Source: Litchfieldia alkalitelluris | GTDB lineage: Bacteria; Bacillota; Bacilli; Bacillales; Salisediminibacteriaceae | Reading direction: 5' to 3' | DNA: 64,000 nucleotides | NCBI RefSeq assembly: GCF_002153425.1 | Contig: NZ_KZ119600.1 | Span: 686,418-750,417, forward strand | Shown: piece by piece, positions 27,511 through 36,550 of the stretch | Numbering within the stretch: the first letter of the stretch is position 1 | How the letters are laid out: every line of letters begins with the position of its first letter | Program-made: the position numbers and the translations under genes | The notes under the pieces: generated by a model | What the model saw: only the letters and a program-made list of their open reading frames with translations | Database searches by the model: none | Told to the model about the DNA's origin: nothing

Positions 27511-28461
27511 ATGAAGAAGAGGTATTTAGTTCTCGTTTTAGTAATTTTATCAATAATATCGATTTTCCTTGGAGTCATTTCCATATCTCCAAAGGATATT
27601 TTTCAGTTAACTGATAATCAAATTCAAATATTACTACAGAGCCGAATTCCGAGGCTTATCAGTATTATCATTGCAGGAATGAGCATGAGTGTTGCAGGCC
27701 TTATTATGCAACAGCTTTCAAGGAACAAATTCGTTTCTCCAACCACGGCAGGGACAATGGATTCTGCTAGATTTGGTGTCTTAGTTTCTCTAATGCTTTT
27801 TACATCTGCAAGTCCTTTTGTGAAAATGGCAGTGGCTTTTGCTTTCGCATTATTGGGAACATTTATCTTTATGAAAATTCTAGACAAAGTTAAATACAAG
27901 GATGCAATTTTTATCCCATTAGTGGGGTTAATGTTTGGTAATATCATTGGATCTATCACAACATTTTTCGCATTGCAGCATGATCTTGTTCAAAACATGT
28001 CTTCCTGGATGCAAGGGAATTTCTCACTCATCATAAGTGGAAGATATGAGCTATTATACTTGAGTATTCCACTGTTAATACTTGCTTATCTATATGCAAA
28101 TAAATTTACTGTTGCAGGGATGGGAGAAGAGTTTTCTACAAATCTAGGATTGAATCATAAGCGAGTGGTGAATACGGGATTAGTCATCGTGGCGTTAATT
28201 ACTACGGTAGTTATTTTGACAGTGGGCATGATTCCTTTCTTAGGACTTATCATTCCGAATATCGTTTCCATTTATCGCGGTGATAACTTGAGGGATAGTC
28301 TTCCACATACAGCGCTGTTAGGGGCTATATTCGTTCTATTTTGTGATATTCTCGGTCGAATTGTGATTTACCCATATGAGATCCCAATTGGTTTGACAGT
28401 AGGTGTAATAGGAAGTGGGATTTTCCTTTACCTATTATTGAGGAGAAAAGCCTATGAGTAA
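27511..28461 (+). CDS. yclN: Iron-siderophore ABC importer permease (petrobactin type)
   Basis: 316 residues, the same length as Bacillus subtilis YclN and, as I recall that protein, closely similar (SRIPRLISIIIAGMSMSVAG, NKFVSPTTAGTMD). It is a FecCD-type permease with about 9-10 hydrophobic segments and the conserved GMGEEFSTNLGL ATPase-contact loop. It would pair with YclO to move a catecholate siderophore, petrobactin in B. subtilis, across the membrane. The gene overlaps yclO by 8 bases and is first in a Fur-controlled operon. Confidence 0.93.
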   Translation: MKKRYLVLVLVILSIISIFLGVISISPKDIFQLTDNQIQILLQSRIPRLISIIIAGMSMSVAGLIMQQLSRNKFVSPTTAGTMDSARFGVLVSLMLFTSASPFVKMAVAFAFALLGTFIFMKILDKVKYKDAIFIPLVGLMFGNIIGSITTFFALQHDLVQNMSSWMQGNFSLIISGRYELLYLSIPLLILAYLYANKFTVAGMGEEFSTNLGLNHKRVVNTGLVIVALITTVVILTVGMIPFLGLIIPNIVSIYRGDNLRDSLPHTALLGAIFVLFCDILGRIVIYPYEIPIGLTVGVIGSGIFLYLLLRRKAYE

Positions 28462-29404
28462 TAAAACAAAGATTATCATACTTGCAGTAGGCGTACTCCT
28501 GTTAATAGCATTATTTATGTTTACAAACTTAGGCTCCAACTTAAGCTACATATTGCCAAGACGAGGATACAAAATTCTTGCCATTGTTTTAACAGGTAGT
28601 ACGATAGCTTTTGCAACGATTATCTTTCAAACGATAACGAATAATCGTATTTTAACACCAAGTATCATGGGGCTTGATTCTTTATATTTACTTATTCAAA
28701 CATTCATTATATTCGTCTTTGGATCAACGAGCATGAGTGCTGCGAATCCTAACCTTAATTTTTTTATCTCTGTAGGGCTTATGATCGCGTTCGCAGGATT
28801 GTTTTACAAGATTCTATTTCGGGGCGAAGATAGGAACATTTACTTCCTATTATTAATAGGAATTATCTTTGGAACATTCTTTAGTAGTTTGTCCACGTTT
28901 ATGGAAGTGTTGATTGATCCGAATGAATTTTTGGTGGTCCAGGACAGAATGTTTGCTAGTTTTAATAATGTGAACACAGATATTTTAACAGTTTCCCTTG
29001 TACTGATTGTGGCAGTTGTCATCTATTTTGCTAGATTCTTTAAGTATTTAGATGTGCTGGCTTTAGGGAAAGAGCATGCAGTCAATCTTGGTGTGGACTA
29101 TGATTATGTTGTAAAACGGCTGTTAATTATCGTAGCAATCCTGATCTCTATTGCTACAGCTTTAGTAGGACCTATCACATTTTTAGGACTACTCGTGGCA
29201 AATGTCACCTACGAGTTTTTGAAAACACATGAGCACAAGGTTTTAATTCCAGGTGCAGTGTTAGTTAGTATTGTTGCCCTTGTTGGGGGCCAATTAATTG
29301 TGGAACGAGTATTCAGTTTTTCCACGACATTAAGTGTCATTATTAACTTTATCGGTGGCGTGTACTTTATCTATCTCTTATTAAGGGGGAGTAAAAATTG
29401 GTAG
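28454..29404 (+). CDS. yclO: Iron-siderophore ABC importer permease (petrobactin type)
   Basis: 316 residues, the second FecCD-type permease. It has about nine membrane segments, the motif ITNNRILTPSIMGLDSLY after the second one, and LALGKEHAVNLGVDY as the coupling loop. The ATG follows GAGGAG, within the yclN end. It overlaps yclP by 7 bases. Position and length match B. subtilis YclO. Confidence 0.93.
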   Translation: MSNKTKIIILAVGVLLLIALFMFTNLGSNLSYILPRRGYKILAIVLTGSTIAFATIIFQTITNNRILTPSIMGLDSLYLLIQTFIIFVFGSTSMSAANPNLNFFISVGLMIAFAGLFYKILFRGEDRNIYFLLLIGIIFGTFFSSLSTFMEVLIDPNEFLVVQDRMFASFNNVNTDILTVSLVLIVAVVIYFARFFKYLDVLALGKEHAVNLGVDYDYVVKRLLIIVAILISIATALVGPITFLGLLVANVTYEFLKTHEHKVLIPGAVLVSIVALVGGQLIVERVFSFSTTLSVIINFIGGVYFIYLLLRGSKNW

Positions 29405-30156
29405 TAGTTGAAGGTGTTTCTAAGCTATATGGGAATAAAGCTGTTATTGATGATGTTTCTGTAAAAATTCAGAAGGGGAAAATAACTTCGTTTATTGGCC
29501 CAAACGGTGCTGGAAAAAGTACTTTGCTTTCCATGATAAGCCGTTTAATCGCAAAAGACAGTGGTGAGATTAGTATCGACGGGCAAGATCTTGGAAAGTC
29601 CAAGAGCAATGATCTAGCCAAAAAGATTTCCATCTTAAAGCAATCAAACCATATAACGATGCGCTTAACCGTACGTGATCTGGTAGCCTTCGGACGCTTT
29701 CCATACTCTCAAGGTCGCCTGACGAAAGAGGATAAGAGATTCATCGATGAAGCGATCTCATATATGGAGCTTGAGGATATACAAAATAAGTACTTAGATC
29801 AACTGAGTGGTGGACAAAAGCAGCGTGCTTTCATCGCAATGACAATTGCTCAAAATACAGAGTATATTTTGCTAGATGAACCATTGAATAATCTAGATAT
29901 GAAACACTCTGTACAGATTATGAAAGTGCTACGTCGTCTAGTTGATGAACTTGGAAAAACAGTAGTCATTGTCATTCACGACATCAACTTTGCATCTTGC
30001 TATTCTGATTATATCGTAGCCTTAAAGGACGGACGAATCGTAAAGGAAGGTCCAACCTGGGACATTATCCAAAGCGATGTTTTAAAAGAAATATACGGTT
30101 TGGACATGGAAGTTCAATGTATTAATGATAACAAGATTTGTGTGTATTTCTCTTAG
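29398..30156 (+). CDS. yclP: Iron-siderophore ABC importer ATPase (petrobactin type)
   Basis: 252 residues starting at TTG with AAGGGGGAG upstream. Walker A is GPNGAGKST, the signature is LSGGQKQRAFIAM, Walker B is YILLDEPLNNLDM, and the switch is VIHD. It energises YclN/YclO. The length equals that of B. subtilis YclP. A 340-bp gap full of short repeats separates it from the binding-protein gene. Confidence 0.93.
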   Translation: MVVVEGVSKLYGNKAVIDDVSVKIQKGKITSFIGPNGAGKSTLLSMISRLIAKDSGEISIDGQDLGKSKSNDLAKKISILKQSNHITMRLTVRDLVAFGRFPYSQGRLTKEDKRFIDEAISYMELEDIQNKYLDQLSGGQKQRAFIAMTIAQNTEYILLDEPLNNLDMKHSVQIMKVLRRLVDELGKTVVIVIHDINFASCYSDYIVALKDGRIVKEGPTWDIIQSDVLKEIYGLDMEVQCINDNKICVYFS

Positions 30157-30167
30157 TGACGCTTCAA

Positions 30168-30275
30168 GGAAGGCTGCTTCTGTAGGTAGTGTTTAAAGAA
30201 GGTAGCTTCTGGAGTTTGTGTTTAAAGAAGACAGCTTCATGGGTTTGTGTATAAGACAGCTTCAGGACCTTAGTG
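30168..30275. repeat. 29-bp tandem repeat between yclP and yclQ
   Basis: About three and a half copies of a 29-bp unit of the form AAAGAAGGTAGCTTCTGGAG, each with a small GAAG...GCTTC dyad, followed by GTTTGTGTTT. Confidence 0.7.
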
Positions 30276-30354
30276 AGGGAGTTTGGAGTTATTTAGGGGA
30301 GTTTGGTGACTGGTTTTGTTGCTTTTTTGTGGCTGTTGCACGCTAGTTGTTAAA

Positions 30355-30457
30355 TTTGCCAGAAGTGGGGGCTTGCTTTGGCTACATTAAGTGGCTCGCT
30401 ACGGGTACATTTGGTGGTTTGCTATGGTTACATATGATGGCTCGCTTCTGGCAGAAA
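30355..30457. repeat. Inverted repeat enclosing three 23-bp tandem units upstream of yclQ
   Basis: TGCCAGAAG (30357-30365) and CTTCTGGCA (30445-30453) form outer arms. Between them are three exact-length 23-bp units starting at 30375, 30398 and 30421, each with the pattern GCTNNGGNTACAT...GGYTY. The element ends about 40 bases before the yclQ start, where it could influence expression of the binding protein. Confidence 0.7.
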
Positions 30458-30496
30458 AATATATATAAATTTTAATTAAATAGGGGTGGATATACG

Positions 30497-31501
30497 ATGA
30501 GAAGTAAGTGGTTGGTAGTTTTATTAGCTTTATTTTTAGCTATCGCATTGGTAGCTTGTGGCACAGATGAAGAAGGAAGTGCAGATGCTGGATCTGAGAC
30601 GGGAGCGGCTGATTCTGAAACTGGTGAGGATGCTGAATCAAGTGAGGGTGCTGAATCTGACGCAGCTGGAGAAGTTGTTGTTGAGCACGAATTAGGAGAA
30701 ACAGTGATTACGAAAAACCCAGAAACTGTTGTAGTATTTGATTTCGGTATTTTAGACTCCCTTGATCATATGGGTGTGGACGTTGCTGGAATTCCACAAG
30801 CTAACGTACCTTCATACTTAGATAAATTCGCAAGTGATGATTATTTTAACGCAGGTGGACTGTTCGAGCCAGACTTTGAAGGAATCAGCGAATTGCACCC
30901 TGATTTAATCATTATTTCAGGAAGACAACTTGATTTATACGATGAGTTTTCTAAGATTGGACCAACGTTATTTGTTTCCCTAGATAATTCGAATTACCTT
31001 GAATCATTTTCAAACAATATGAGATTGCTAGGTGAAATTTTTGAGAAAGAAGACTTTATCGAAGATGAACTAGCAAGAATTGATGACGAAATTGCTACGA
31101 TTAATGAGAAAACTTCAGCGGTTGAAAATGCATTAGTTATTCTTGCAAATGACGGAAATATCAGTGCATATGGACCAGGATCACGCTTCGGTATGATTCA
31201 TAGCGAATTTGGTTTAGATCCAGTGGACGAAAATATTGAAGTTTCAAACCACGGAATGAACGTATCATTTGAATACCTTGCAGAGATGGATCCAGAGTAT
31301 TTATTCGTAGTAGACCGTGGGGCAGTTGTTGGTGGCGAGTCATCTGCACAACAAATTCTTGAAAACGACTTAACTGCTGGAACACGTGCTTTTGAAAATG
31401 ATAATGTTGTTTATTTGAACCCTGAATACTGGTACATTGCTGGCGGCGGCTTACAGTCAGTTAGCGAAATGGTAAAGGCAATAGAAGAAGGGATTCAATA
31501 A
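30497..31501 (+). CDS. yclQ: Siderophore-binding lipoprotein (petrobactin type)
   Basis: 334 residues. A lipoprotein signal with lipobox LVAC (Cys21) is followed by an acidic Ser/Glu/Ala linker (about 25-55), then a type III periplasmic-binding-protein fold (VVVFDFGILDSLDHMGVDVAG, HPDLIIISGRQ, YLFVVDRGA). The acidic linker and low pI fit an alkaliphile or halophile (inference). It delivers the ferric siderophore to YclNO. The start has AGGGGTGG upstream. It may have its own control, since a 340-bp repeat-filled gap precedes it. Confidence 0.92.
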   Translation: MRSKWLVVLLALFLAIALVACGTDEEGSADAGSETGAADSETGEDAESSEGAESDAAGEVVVEHELGETVITKNPETVVVFDFGILDSLDHMGVDVAGIPQANVPSYLDKFASDDYFNAGGLFEPDFEGISELHPDLIIISGRQLDLYDEFSKIGPTLFVSLDNSNYLESFSNNMRLLGEIFEKEDFIEDELARIDDEIATINEKTSAVENALVILANDGNISAYGPGSRFGMIHSEFGLDPVDENIEVSNHGMNVSFEYLAEMDPEYLFVVDRGAVVGGESSAQQILENDLTAGTRAFENDNVVYLNPEYWYIAGGGLQSVSEMVKAIEEGIQ

Positions 31502-31523
31502 TTTTTTTGTGACTTTTTAGGGT

Positions 31524-31542
31524 GATAATGATTATCATTATC
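31524..31542. promoter_or_regulatory. Perfect 19-bp Fur box downstream of yclQ
   Basis: GATAATGATTATCATTATC is the exact consensus Fur box, placed 23 bases after the yclQ stop codon. No gene follows for more than 1.3 kb on the plus strand, so it does not look like an ordinary promoter operator. Confidence 0.85.
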
Positions 31543-31760
31543 GATGGTGGTGTTTGAATCGGTTGATGTCGGGGGCGCTGTGGATGTCGATGAAGTTTTT
31601 CGGTATCGGTATCTGTGGGTATCGATCTCGATGTCTGTATCGGTCGGTGTTCGATGTCGTTGCAATTGTAGTTGCATTTTTCGTTGGAGGTTCTAGGTGT
31701 CGGTTCGGTTTATTAGATAGTGGATTAGGTTAGGTAAGGCTTTAGTAGATAAGGTTTGGT

Positions 31761-31815
31761 GGGAAGTACAGGAGGGGTTATCATACTCATTCTGTACTTC
31801 CTTTATTTGTTTGTT
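31761..31815 (+). terminator. Rho-independent terminator of the ycl operon
   Basis: GGAAGTACAG and CTGTACTTCC pair around a 20-base loop and are followed by TTTATTTG. It lies just before the repeat array C1. The 31543-31700 stretch before it is a degenerate ATCGATG-rich sequence with no gene. Confidence 0.75.
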
Positions 31816-31839
31816 TTGATGTGAGGGTGGGGGCAGGGG

Positions 31840-32702
31840 GTAAAGGTAAAATAAATTGAGTTTAATTGCCCGAAGCAGCTGGTTGGCGCGTGCAAAGGTA
31901 AAATAAATCGGGTTTAATTGCCCGAAGCAGCTGGAGGAAGCATGCAAAGGTAAAATAAACCGAGTTTAATTGCCCGAAGCATGTGGAGAGAGCGTGCAAA
32001 GGTAAAATAAACCGAGTTTAATTACCCGAAGCAGCTGGTTGGCGCGTGAAAAGGTAAAATAAATCGAGTTTAATTGCCCGAAGCATGTGTCGAGCGCGTG
32101 CAAAGGTAAAATAAATTGAGTTTAATTGCCCGAAGCAGCTGGTTGGCGCGTGTAAAGGTAAAATAAACGGGGGTTAATTGCCCGAAGCCTGTGAAGAGAG
32201 CGTGTAAAGGTAAAATAAACCGTGTTTAATTGCCCGAAGCAGCTGGAGGAAGCATGTAAAGGTAAAATAAACCGTGTTTAATTGTCCGAAGCATGTGGAG
32301 AGTGTGTGTAAAGGTAAAATAAACCGTGTTTAATTGCCCGAAGCCTGTGGAGAGCGCGTGCAAAGGTAAAATAAATTGAGTTTAATTGCCCGAAGCAGCT
32401 GGTTGGCGCGTGCAAAGGTAAAATAAACGGGGGTTAATTGCCCGAAGCCTGTGAAGAGAGCGTGTAAAGGTAAAATAAACCGTGTTTAATTGTCCGAAGC
32501 ATGTGGAGAGTGTGTGTAAAGGTAAAATAAACCGTGTTTAATTACCCGAAGCAGCTGGTTGGCGCGTGCAAAGGTAAAATAAATTGAGTTTAATTGCCCG
32601 AAGCCTGTGGAGAGAGCGTGTAAAGGTAAAATAAACCGTGTTTAATTGCCCGAAGCCTGTGTAGAGCACGTGCAAAGGTAAAATAAACCTAGTTTAGCTG
32701 CC
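31840..32702. repeat. Palindromic tandem array C1 (52-bp period, GGTAAAATAAAC family)
   Basis: Seventeen units with the pattern AAAGGTAAAATAAACCG and AGTTTAATTGCCCGAAGC, then a variable linker (AGCTGGTTGGCGCGTGC, CTGTGGAGAGAGCGTGT and others). AAATAAAC and GTTTAATT form a short-loop dyad with one mismatch. The second half, TTGCCCGAAGC, resembles the right arm of family B. The period is 52 bp. The same linker types recur in blocks, showing unit-block duplication. Confidence 0.92.
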
Positions 32703-32761
32703 AAAAACAGCAGCAGTGAATGCTATAAAAAAACTAACTTAAGTTTACTTTCCGTACTGGT

Positions 32762-32800
32762 AATAAATAAAAACTCATACAATGTAAACATTGTATGAGC
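32762..32800 (-). terminator. Rho-independent terminator of the NERD gene
   Basis: CTCATACAATGT and ACATTGTATGAG form a perfect 12-bp inverted repeat with a 2-base centre. On the minus strand it is followed by TTTTTATTTATT. Confidence 0.85.
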
Positions 32801-32873
32801 CCGAACTAATACATATAGTATTTACCTCAACTGAAAGTAAAGTATTACCTCAATTGAAAGTCCTAGTATCTCC

Positions 32874-33785
32874 TTATTTGAGAGTGTAATATCTATTTTT
32901 ATAGCTTAGGTGGGCAATCAAATTCCTATTCAACACTCTCCTAATTGCTTTAATTGGTATCTCCTTTCCACACCATTTGAAAATCTCAATCGTGGTAATT
33001 GGTTCTTCTGGAAAAAGCAAAACAAATTCTTTTACATTCCTTAAGATAGCATCGTCGAATAATTCTACTCCATGACATTGAGGGCATTTTAGGTGACGAT
33101 TGATAGACTTCATGAACACGTCTTCGCATTTCGAACAACGGACGCCTTTCGCTAACATTTCAAGACTATACCCTGGAATTCGGCTCCTACTCGATTTTTC
33201 CACAGATAATGAAACGAGGCGTTCTGCTGCTTGTATATGTTGTTTCGATATTTCAGAGTTTCCTTTATTTAATTGTTTAATAAATTGATCAAGTTGTGTT
33301 GGGAATATGATCGGTTGGTCCTTTGGAGCATTATACAAGGTGAACTGAGGATTGGGAAAAATCACATTGGCACGAATTGGAATCGAAATGCGATAATACT
33401 GAAGAAGTTTTTGCAGTAAAGTCTTTGTTCGGTCTAATTGTTTCAATGGGTTTGCGGTAATATTTCCGTTTGGAGAAAACCACTCGCCGTTGTCGATATA
33501 GTAATCACCTTCTTGACTTTTCACTTCCATTAAGAACAGCTGCCCGTGTAAAAATGATAGTTTATCAATTTGAAAAGTGTTGTTGTTCCAATCAAAAAGG
33601 ATTCCATTGATGTGTAGCGATGGGCATTCTAGTTTTTCAAAAAGCTTGTCCACAACCACTTCTCCTTCATAGCCTTTCTTCAGTGAGTTGAAGATGTATT
33701 TATCATTATTAGATAATTCCATCCTCCCATTCAAAATAGTGAACATCATCAATTCATAAGATTTCCTGCGTTCCAAAAGTATCAT
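32874..33785 (-). CDS. NERD-domain nuclease-related protein with C-terminal zinc ribbon
   Basis: 303 residues. A NERD domain (about 36-160) has the nuclease-like motif Asp74...Glu87-x-Lys89 (FQIDKLSFLHGQLFLMEVKS), similar to the D...ExK core of restriction-like nucleases. The C-terminal part (about 212-240) has a zinc ribbon with CSKC and CPQC, then a helical region that could be a winged helix. NERD proteins are suspected to act in DNA processing, but the role here is unknown. It is a single gene with AAAGGAAG upstream of the ATG. Confidence 0.8.
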   Translation of the reverse strand: MILLERRKSYELMMFTILNGRMELSNNDKYIFNSLKKGYEGEVVVDKLFEKLECPSLHINGILFDWNNNTFQIDKLSFLHGQLFLMEVKSQEGDYYIDNGEWFSPNGNITANPLKQLDRTKTLLQKLLQYYRISIPIRANVIFPNPQFTLYNAPKDQPIIFPTQLDQFIKQLNKGNSEISKQHIQAAERLVSLSVEKSSRSRIPGYSLEMLAKGVRCSKCEDVFMKSINRHLKCPQCHGVELFDDAILRNVKEFVLLFPEEPITTIEIFKWCGKEIPIKAIRRVLNRNLIAHLSYKNRYYTLK

Positions 33786-34333
33786 GGGAACATCGCTTCC
33801 TTTCTTGAATATATTAAATTATTTTAGGGGGTGCCTAAAATAGAAAAACCTAAATTTAAATGGCGCTATTAGTAATGGAAGAAACTAGCTTAGAACGGTT
33901 GAAAATATTTTTAGAAGAAACTGGGTTTGGGCGGTTGAAGATAATATAGAAGAAACTAACTTAGATAGTTCGGTGATAATCCCACTAGACCTTTTGAGGA
34001 CACTCGAATGGAAAAAACTAAACTTGGTCAAGATTTTTTAGGGAGACAGTAAAAAGCGGCATTATGAAAGTTGTTATAGGTGATATATATAATAGAAGAA
34101 ACTAGTAGTGGATTAACAAGGATAGTAGAATTGCAAAGAGGTTGATGGGGAGACCTGTATGATTTGATGAAGGGAATCCTGATCGAACTACGAGGGTACT
34201 ATTTTTATCCCATTTGATATATCATACCACATAATTGATAGTGTTAGTTGAAATTCTTCCAGTACGTAGCCTTCCATTTAATTATACAAATGTACATTAC
34301 ATTTGTTAAGTGGATAAAAACTCAGCCACCCCC
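33786..34333. other. Intergenic region with degenerate repeats, no gene seen
   Basis: About 550 bp. It holds four diverged copies of TAGAAGAAACTAGCTTAGA about 40 bp apart between 33875 and 34110, ending in AT-rich DNA. No reading frame with a ribosome binding site was found. Confidence 0.5.
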
Positions 34334-34510
34334 CTAGGCAACGAAAGTGTAATAAATCACTAGTGCGATGATGAAAAGGATTGATACGAAGAGGAGAGCA
34401 CCTTTAAATTTTTTGAGGGTAAACTTTTCTCCTGAATCCATGAATAACTCCAAACTGACATATAGAATAACTAAGAAGCCAAGTCCAACTAATAATAGCT
34501 GCGATAACAT
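34334..34510 (-). CDS. Small membrane protein, 58 residues
   Basis: A longer minus-strand frame begins at 34657, but the ATG at 34510 is preceded by TAGGAGTG at 6-base spacing and is the likely start. The 58-residue product has two hydrophobic segments (LLVGLGFLVILYVSLELF and GALLFVSILFIIALVIYYTF) joined by a basic loop (KFTLKKFKGA). I do not recognise the family. It is divergent from the response regulator gene. Confidence 0.6.
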   Translation of the reverse strand: MLSQLLLVGLGFLVILYVSLELFMDSGEKFTLKKFKGALLFVSILFIIALVIYYTFVA

Positions 34511-34834
34511 CCTATCACTCCTAAATTTCCTTAAAGAATATAAAACTAAAACATTAACATCAAAAGTTCTCGAAAGAAAGCAACCTCCTATTATTACGAA
34601 TGCCTGAGATAAAAGTTTCAAAATCTCAGCTTGTAAACTTGAAAAGGTTTCTCTCATTTAGATAATTGAGAAAAACAACTTTCTTGTATCTTTTGTATAA
34701 AAATTCAATATATTACCAATTTGGTGTGGTTTTGTTTAAAATGAAAGTACAGAGTGTTCACTGCTTCTATGTTAATAATTGTAATTTAATTGCGGATATT
34801 GCTTATGCTCTTATACATTTAGGAGGAAGATGCG

Positions 34835-35587
34835 ATGTGGAGGCGTAATTCTATCAATGTACTTATCGTAGATGACGAACCAGATATGATCAAATTAATA
34901 AGCCTTATACTAACAAAGTACAGGAAGGACCGTATTACATCTGCTGTCAACGGATTAGAAGCAGTGGATTTAGTTAGGTATCAAGAATTCGATGTCGTTA
35001 TTTTGGATATTATGTTACCGGGAATTGATGGATTTGAAGTATGTAGAAGAATGCGCCATTTTACGAATATTCCTATCCTCATGTTATCTGCTAGATGTAG
35101 TGAAGAAGATAAGGTTAAGGGTCTAGAAGTTGGGGCAGATGATTATTTAGTAAAGCCTTTCAGCGCAAAGGAGCTCCTGGCTAGAATTGATGCCATCTAT
35201 AGAAGAGTTCATCAATATGATCAGAAAGAAAATGGTGTTGTATTTAAGACCGGTGCGATTGAATTAGATCTTATTGGAAGAAAAGTTAGACATTTCGGTC
35301 ATGAGGTCAAGCTGACTAAGAAGGAATTTGATTTACTTCAACTTTTTATTCAGCATAAAGGACATGTTTTTTCCCGCCAACAGCTCTTGGATCACATTTG
35401 GGGAGTGGACTTCTTAAATGCCACTACAAGAACTGTTGACACGCATGTAAAAACGTTGAGGCTGAAGTTAAAACAAAGTGGTAGCTGTATTCAAACGGTT
35501 TGGGGAATCGGATATAAATTTGAATGCGTTTCAGCTAGGGGTGAGGATAAATATTTGGGTCCGGAACCGGAAAAATTAGACCTGTGA
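34835..35587 (+). CDS. OmpR/PhoB-family response regulator, no adjacent kinase
   Basis: 250 residues. The receiver domain (about 8-122) has the acidic pair DDE, the phospho-acceptor Asp in VVILDIMLPG, the conserved Ser in LMLSAR and Lys in LVKPF. The C-terminal winged helix (about 140-235) has the recognition helix in TRTVDTHVKTLRLKL and the closing IQTVWGIGYKFE. A strong TTAGGAGGAAG precedes the ATG. No histidine kinase gene lies next to it, which is unusual for the family. The last 15 residues are an extra tail. Confidence 0.92.
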   Translation: MWRRNSINVLIVDDEPDMIKLISLILTKYRKDRITSAVNGLEAVDLVRYQEFDVVILDIMLPGIDGFEVCRRMRHFTNIPILMLSARCSEEDKVKGLEVGADDYLVKPFSAKELLARIDAIYRRVHQYDQKENGVVFKTGAIELDLIGRKVRHFGHEVKLTKKEFDLLQLFIQHKGHVFSRQQLLDHIWGVDFLNATTRTVDTHVKTLRLKLKQSGSCIQTVWGIGYKFECVSARGEDKYLGPEPEKLDL

Positions 35588-35758
35588 TATGGGGCGAGGC
35601 TATGTTGGTTTACTCGTAGCATGGTGTTTGTGGGATTCAGTTAGTTGATGATTCTCTATCTAAATTGGTGTAAATTGGTAGGTTTAGGTTTTGTATGCAA
35701 TCAGTTTGTGCTTAAATGCTATGTGCTAACAAAATCAATTTCAGAAGGATTCATATTA

Positions 35759-35801
35759 GGCAGTAGAACGAGTAGTTTCGTTCTACTGTTCTTTTTTGTG
35801 T
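35759..35801 (+). terminator. Rho-independent terminator
   Basis: CAGTAGAACGA and TCGTTCTACTG form a perfect stem followed by TTCTTTTTTG. It ends the response regulator gene about 170 bases after the stop. Confidence 0.9.
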
Positions 35802-35829
35802 GATAAAAAGCGAGTTGTTACAGCTGCCT

Positions 35830-36264
35830 GCTGAGTTTAATTGCCCGAAGGAGTTGGAGGGGGGCGCAAAGGTAAAATAAATCGAGTTTAATTGCCCGGA
35901 GCAACTGGAGGAAGAGCGTAAAGGTAAAATAAACTGAGTTTAATTGCCCGAAGCCGTTGGAGGAAGAGTGTAAAGGTAAAATAAATCGGGTTTAATTGCC
36001 CGAAGCAGGTGGAGAAATCGTGTAAAGGTAAAATAAACCGGGTTTAATTCCCCGAAGCAGTTGGAGGAAGAGCGTAAAGGTAAAATAAACTGAGTTTAAT
36101 TGCCCGAAGCCGTTGGAGGGGGCGGGCAAAGGTAAAATAAATCGAGTTTAATTACCCGGAGCAGTTGGAGGAAGCGCCCAAAGGTAAAATAAATCGAGTT
36201 TAATTGCCCGAAGCAGTTGGAGGAATCGTGTAAAGGTAAAATAAACTGAGTTTAATTGCCCGAC
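35830..36264. repeat. Palindromic tandem array C2 (52-bp period, GGTAAAATAAAC family)
   Basis: Eight full units plus a partial one, with the same core as array C1 (GGTAAAATAAA...GAGTTTAATTGCCCG) but private linkers (AGTTGGAGGAAGAGCGT types). It lies between the response regulator terminator and the cyd promoter region. Confidence 0.92.
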
Positions 36265-36381
36265 CAGATGAGTGCATTACAAATAGGTAAAACATCGCCC
36301 CTCCCTCCTCTTAAAATGTCATAAACACTCCAAACATATCTCACAGAAATTTCACAATTCCCTCCTAAACTAAAATATAGA

Positions 36382-36396
36382 TGATAATCATTATAA
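36382..36396. promoter_or_regulatory. Fur-like box upstream of cydABCD
   Basis: TGATAATCATTATAA matches the Fur 7-1-7 consensus TGATAATNATTATCA at all positions but one. It lies 169 bases before the cydA start. A weak right half of a Rex-type site (TTTCACAA) is seen just upstream near 36346. Confidence 0.55.
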
Positions 36397-36399
36397 AGA

Positions 36400-36550
36400 A
36401 AAAACTAGTATAAACACAGCGAACATACGAAAGACTCAAAAACTAGTCTAAGCACACAAACACACTAAGAACTCTAAGCACTTAAAGCACACAAAGGACT
36501 CAAAGCACTCAAACCACACAAACCACACAAACCACACAAAACACACTTAT
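36400..36550 (+). repeat. A/C-rich low-complexity leader of the cyd operon
   Basis: About 150 bases almost without G on the coding strand, with short repeats such as ACACAAACC (three in a row) and AAGCACACAAA. Such RNA would have very little secondary structure. It runs up to the cydA ribosome binding site GGGAGGGGAAG. Confidence 0.7.

Noticed and set aside
34666-34848. 60-codon frame before the response regulator
   Set aside because: No ribosome site; it overlaps the promoter and Shine-Dalgarno of the response regulator gene.
36333-36354. Rex operator upstream of cydA
   Set aside because: Only the right half (TTTCACAA) fits; the left half does not match the Rex consensus TTGTGAA.
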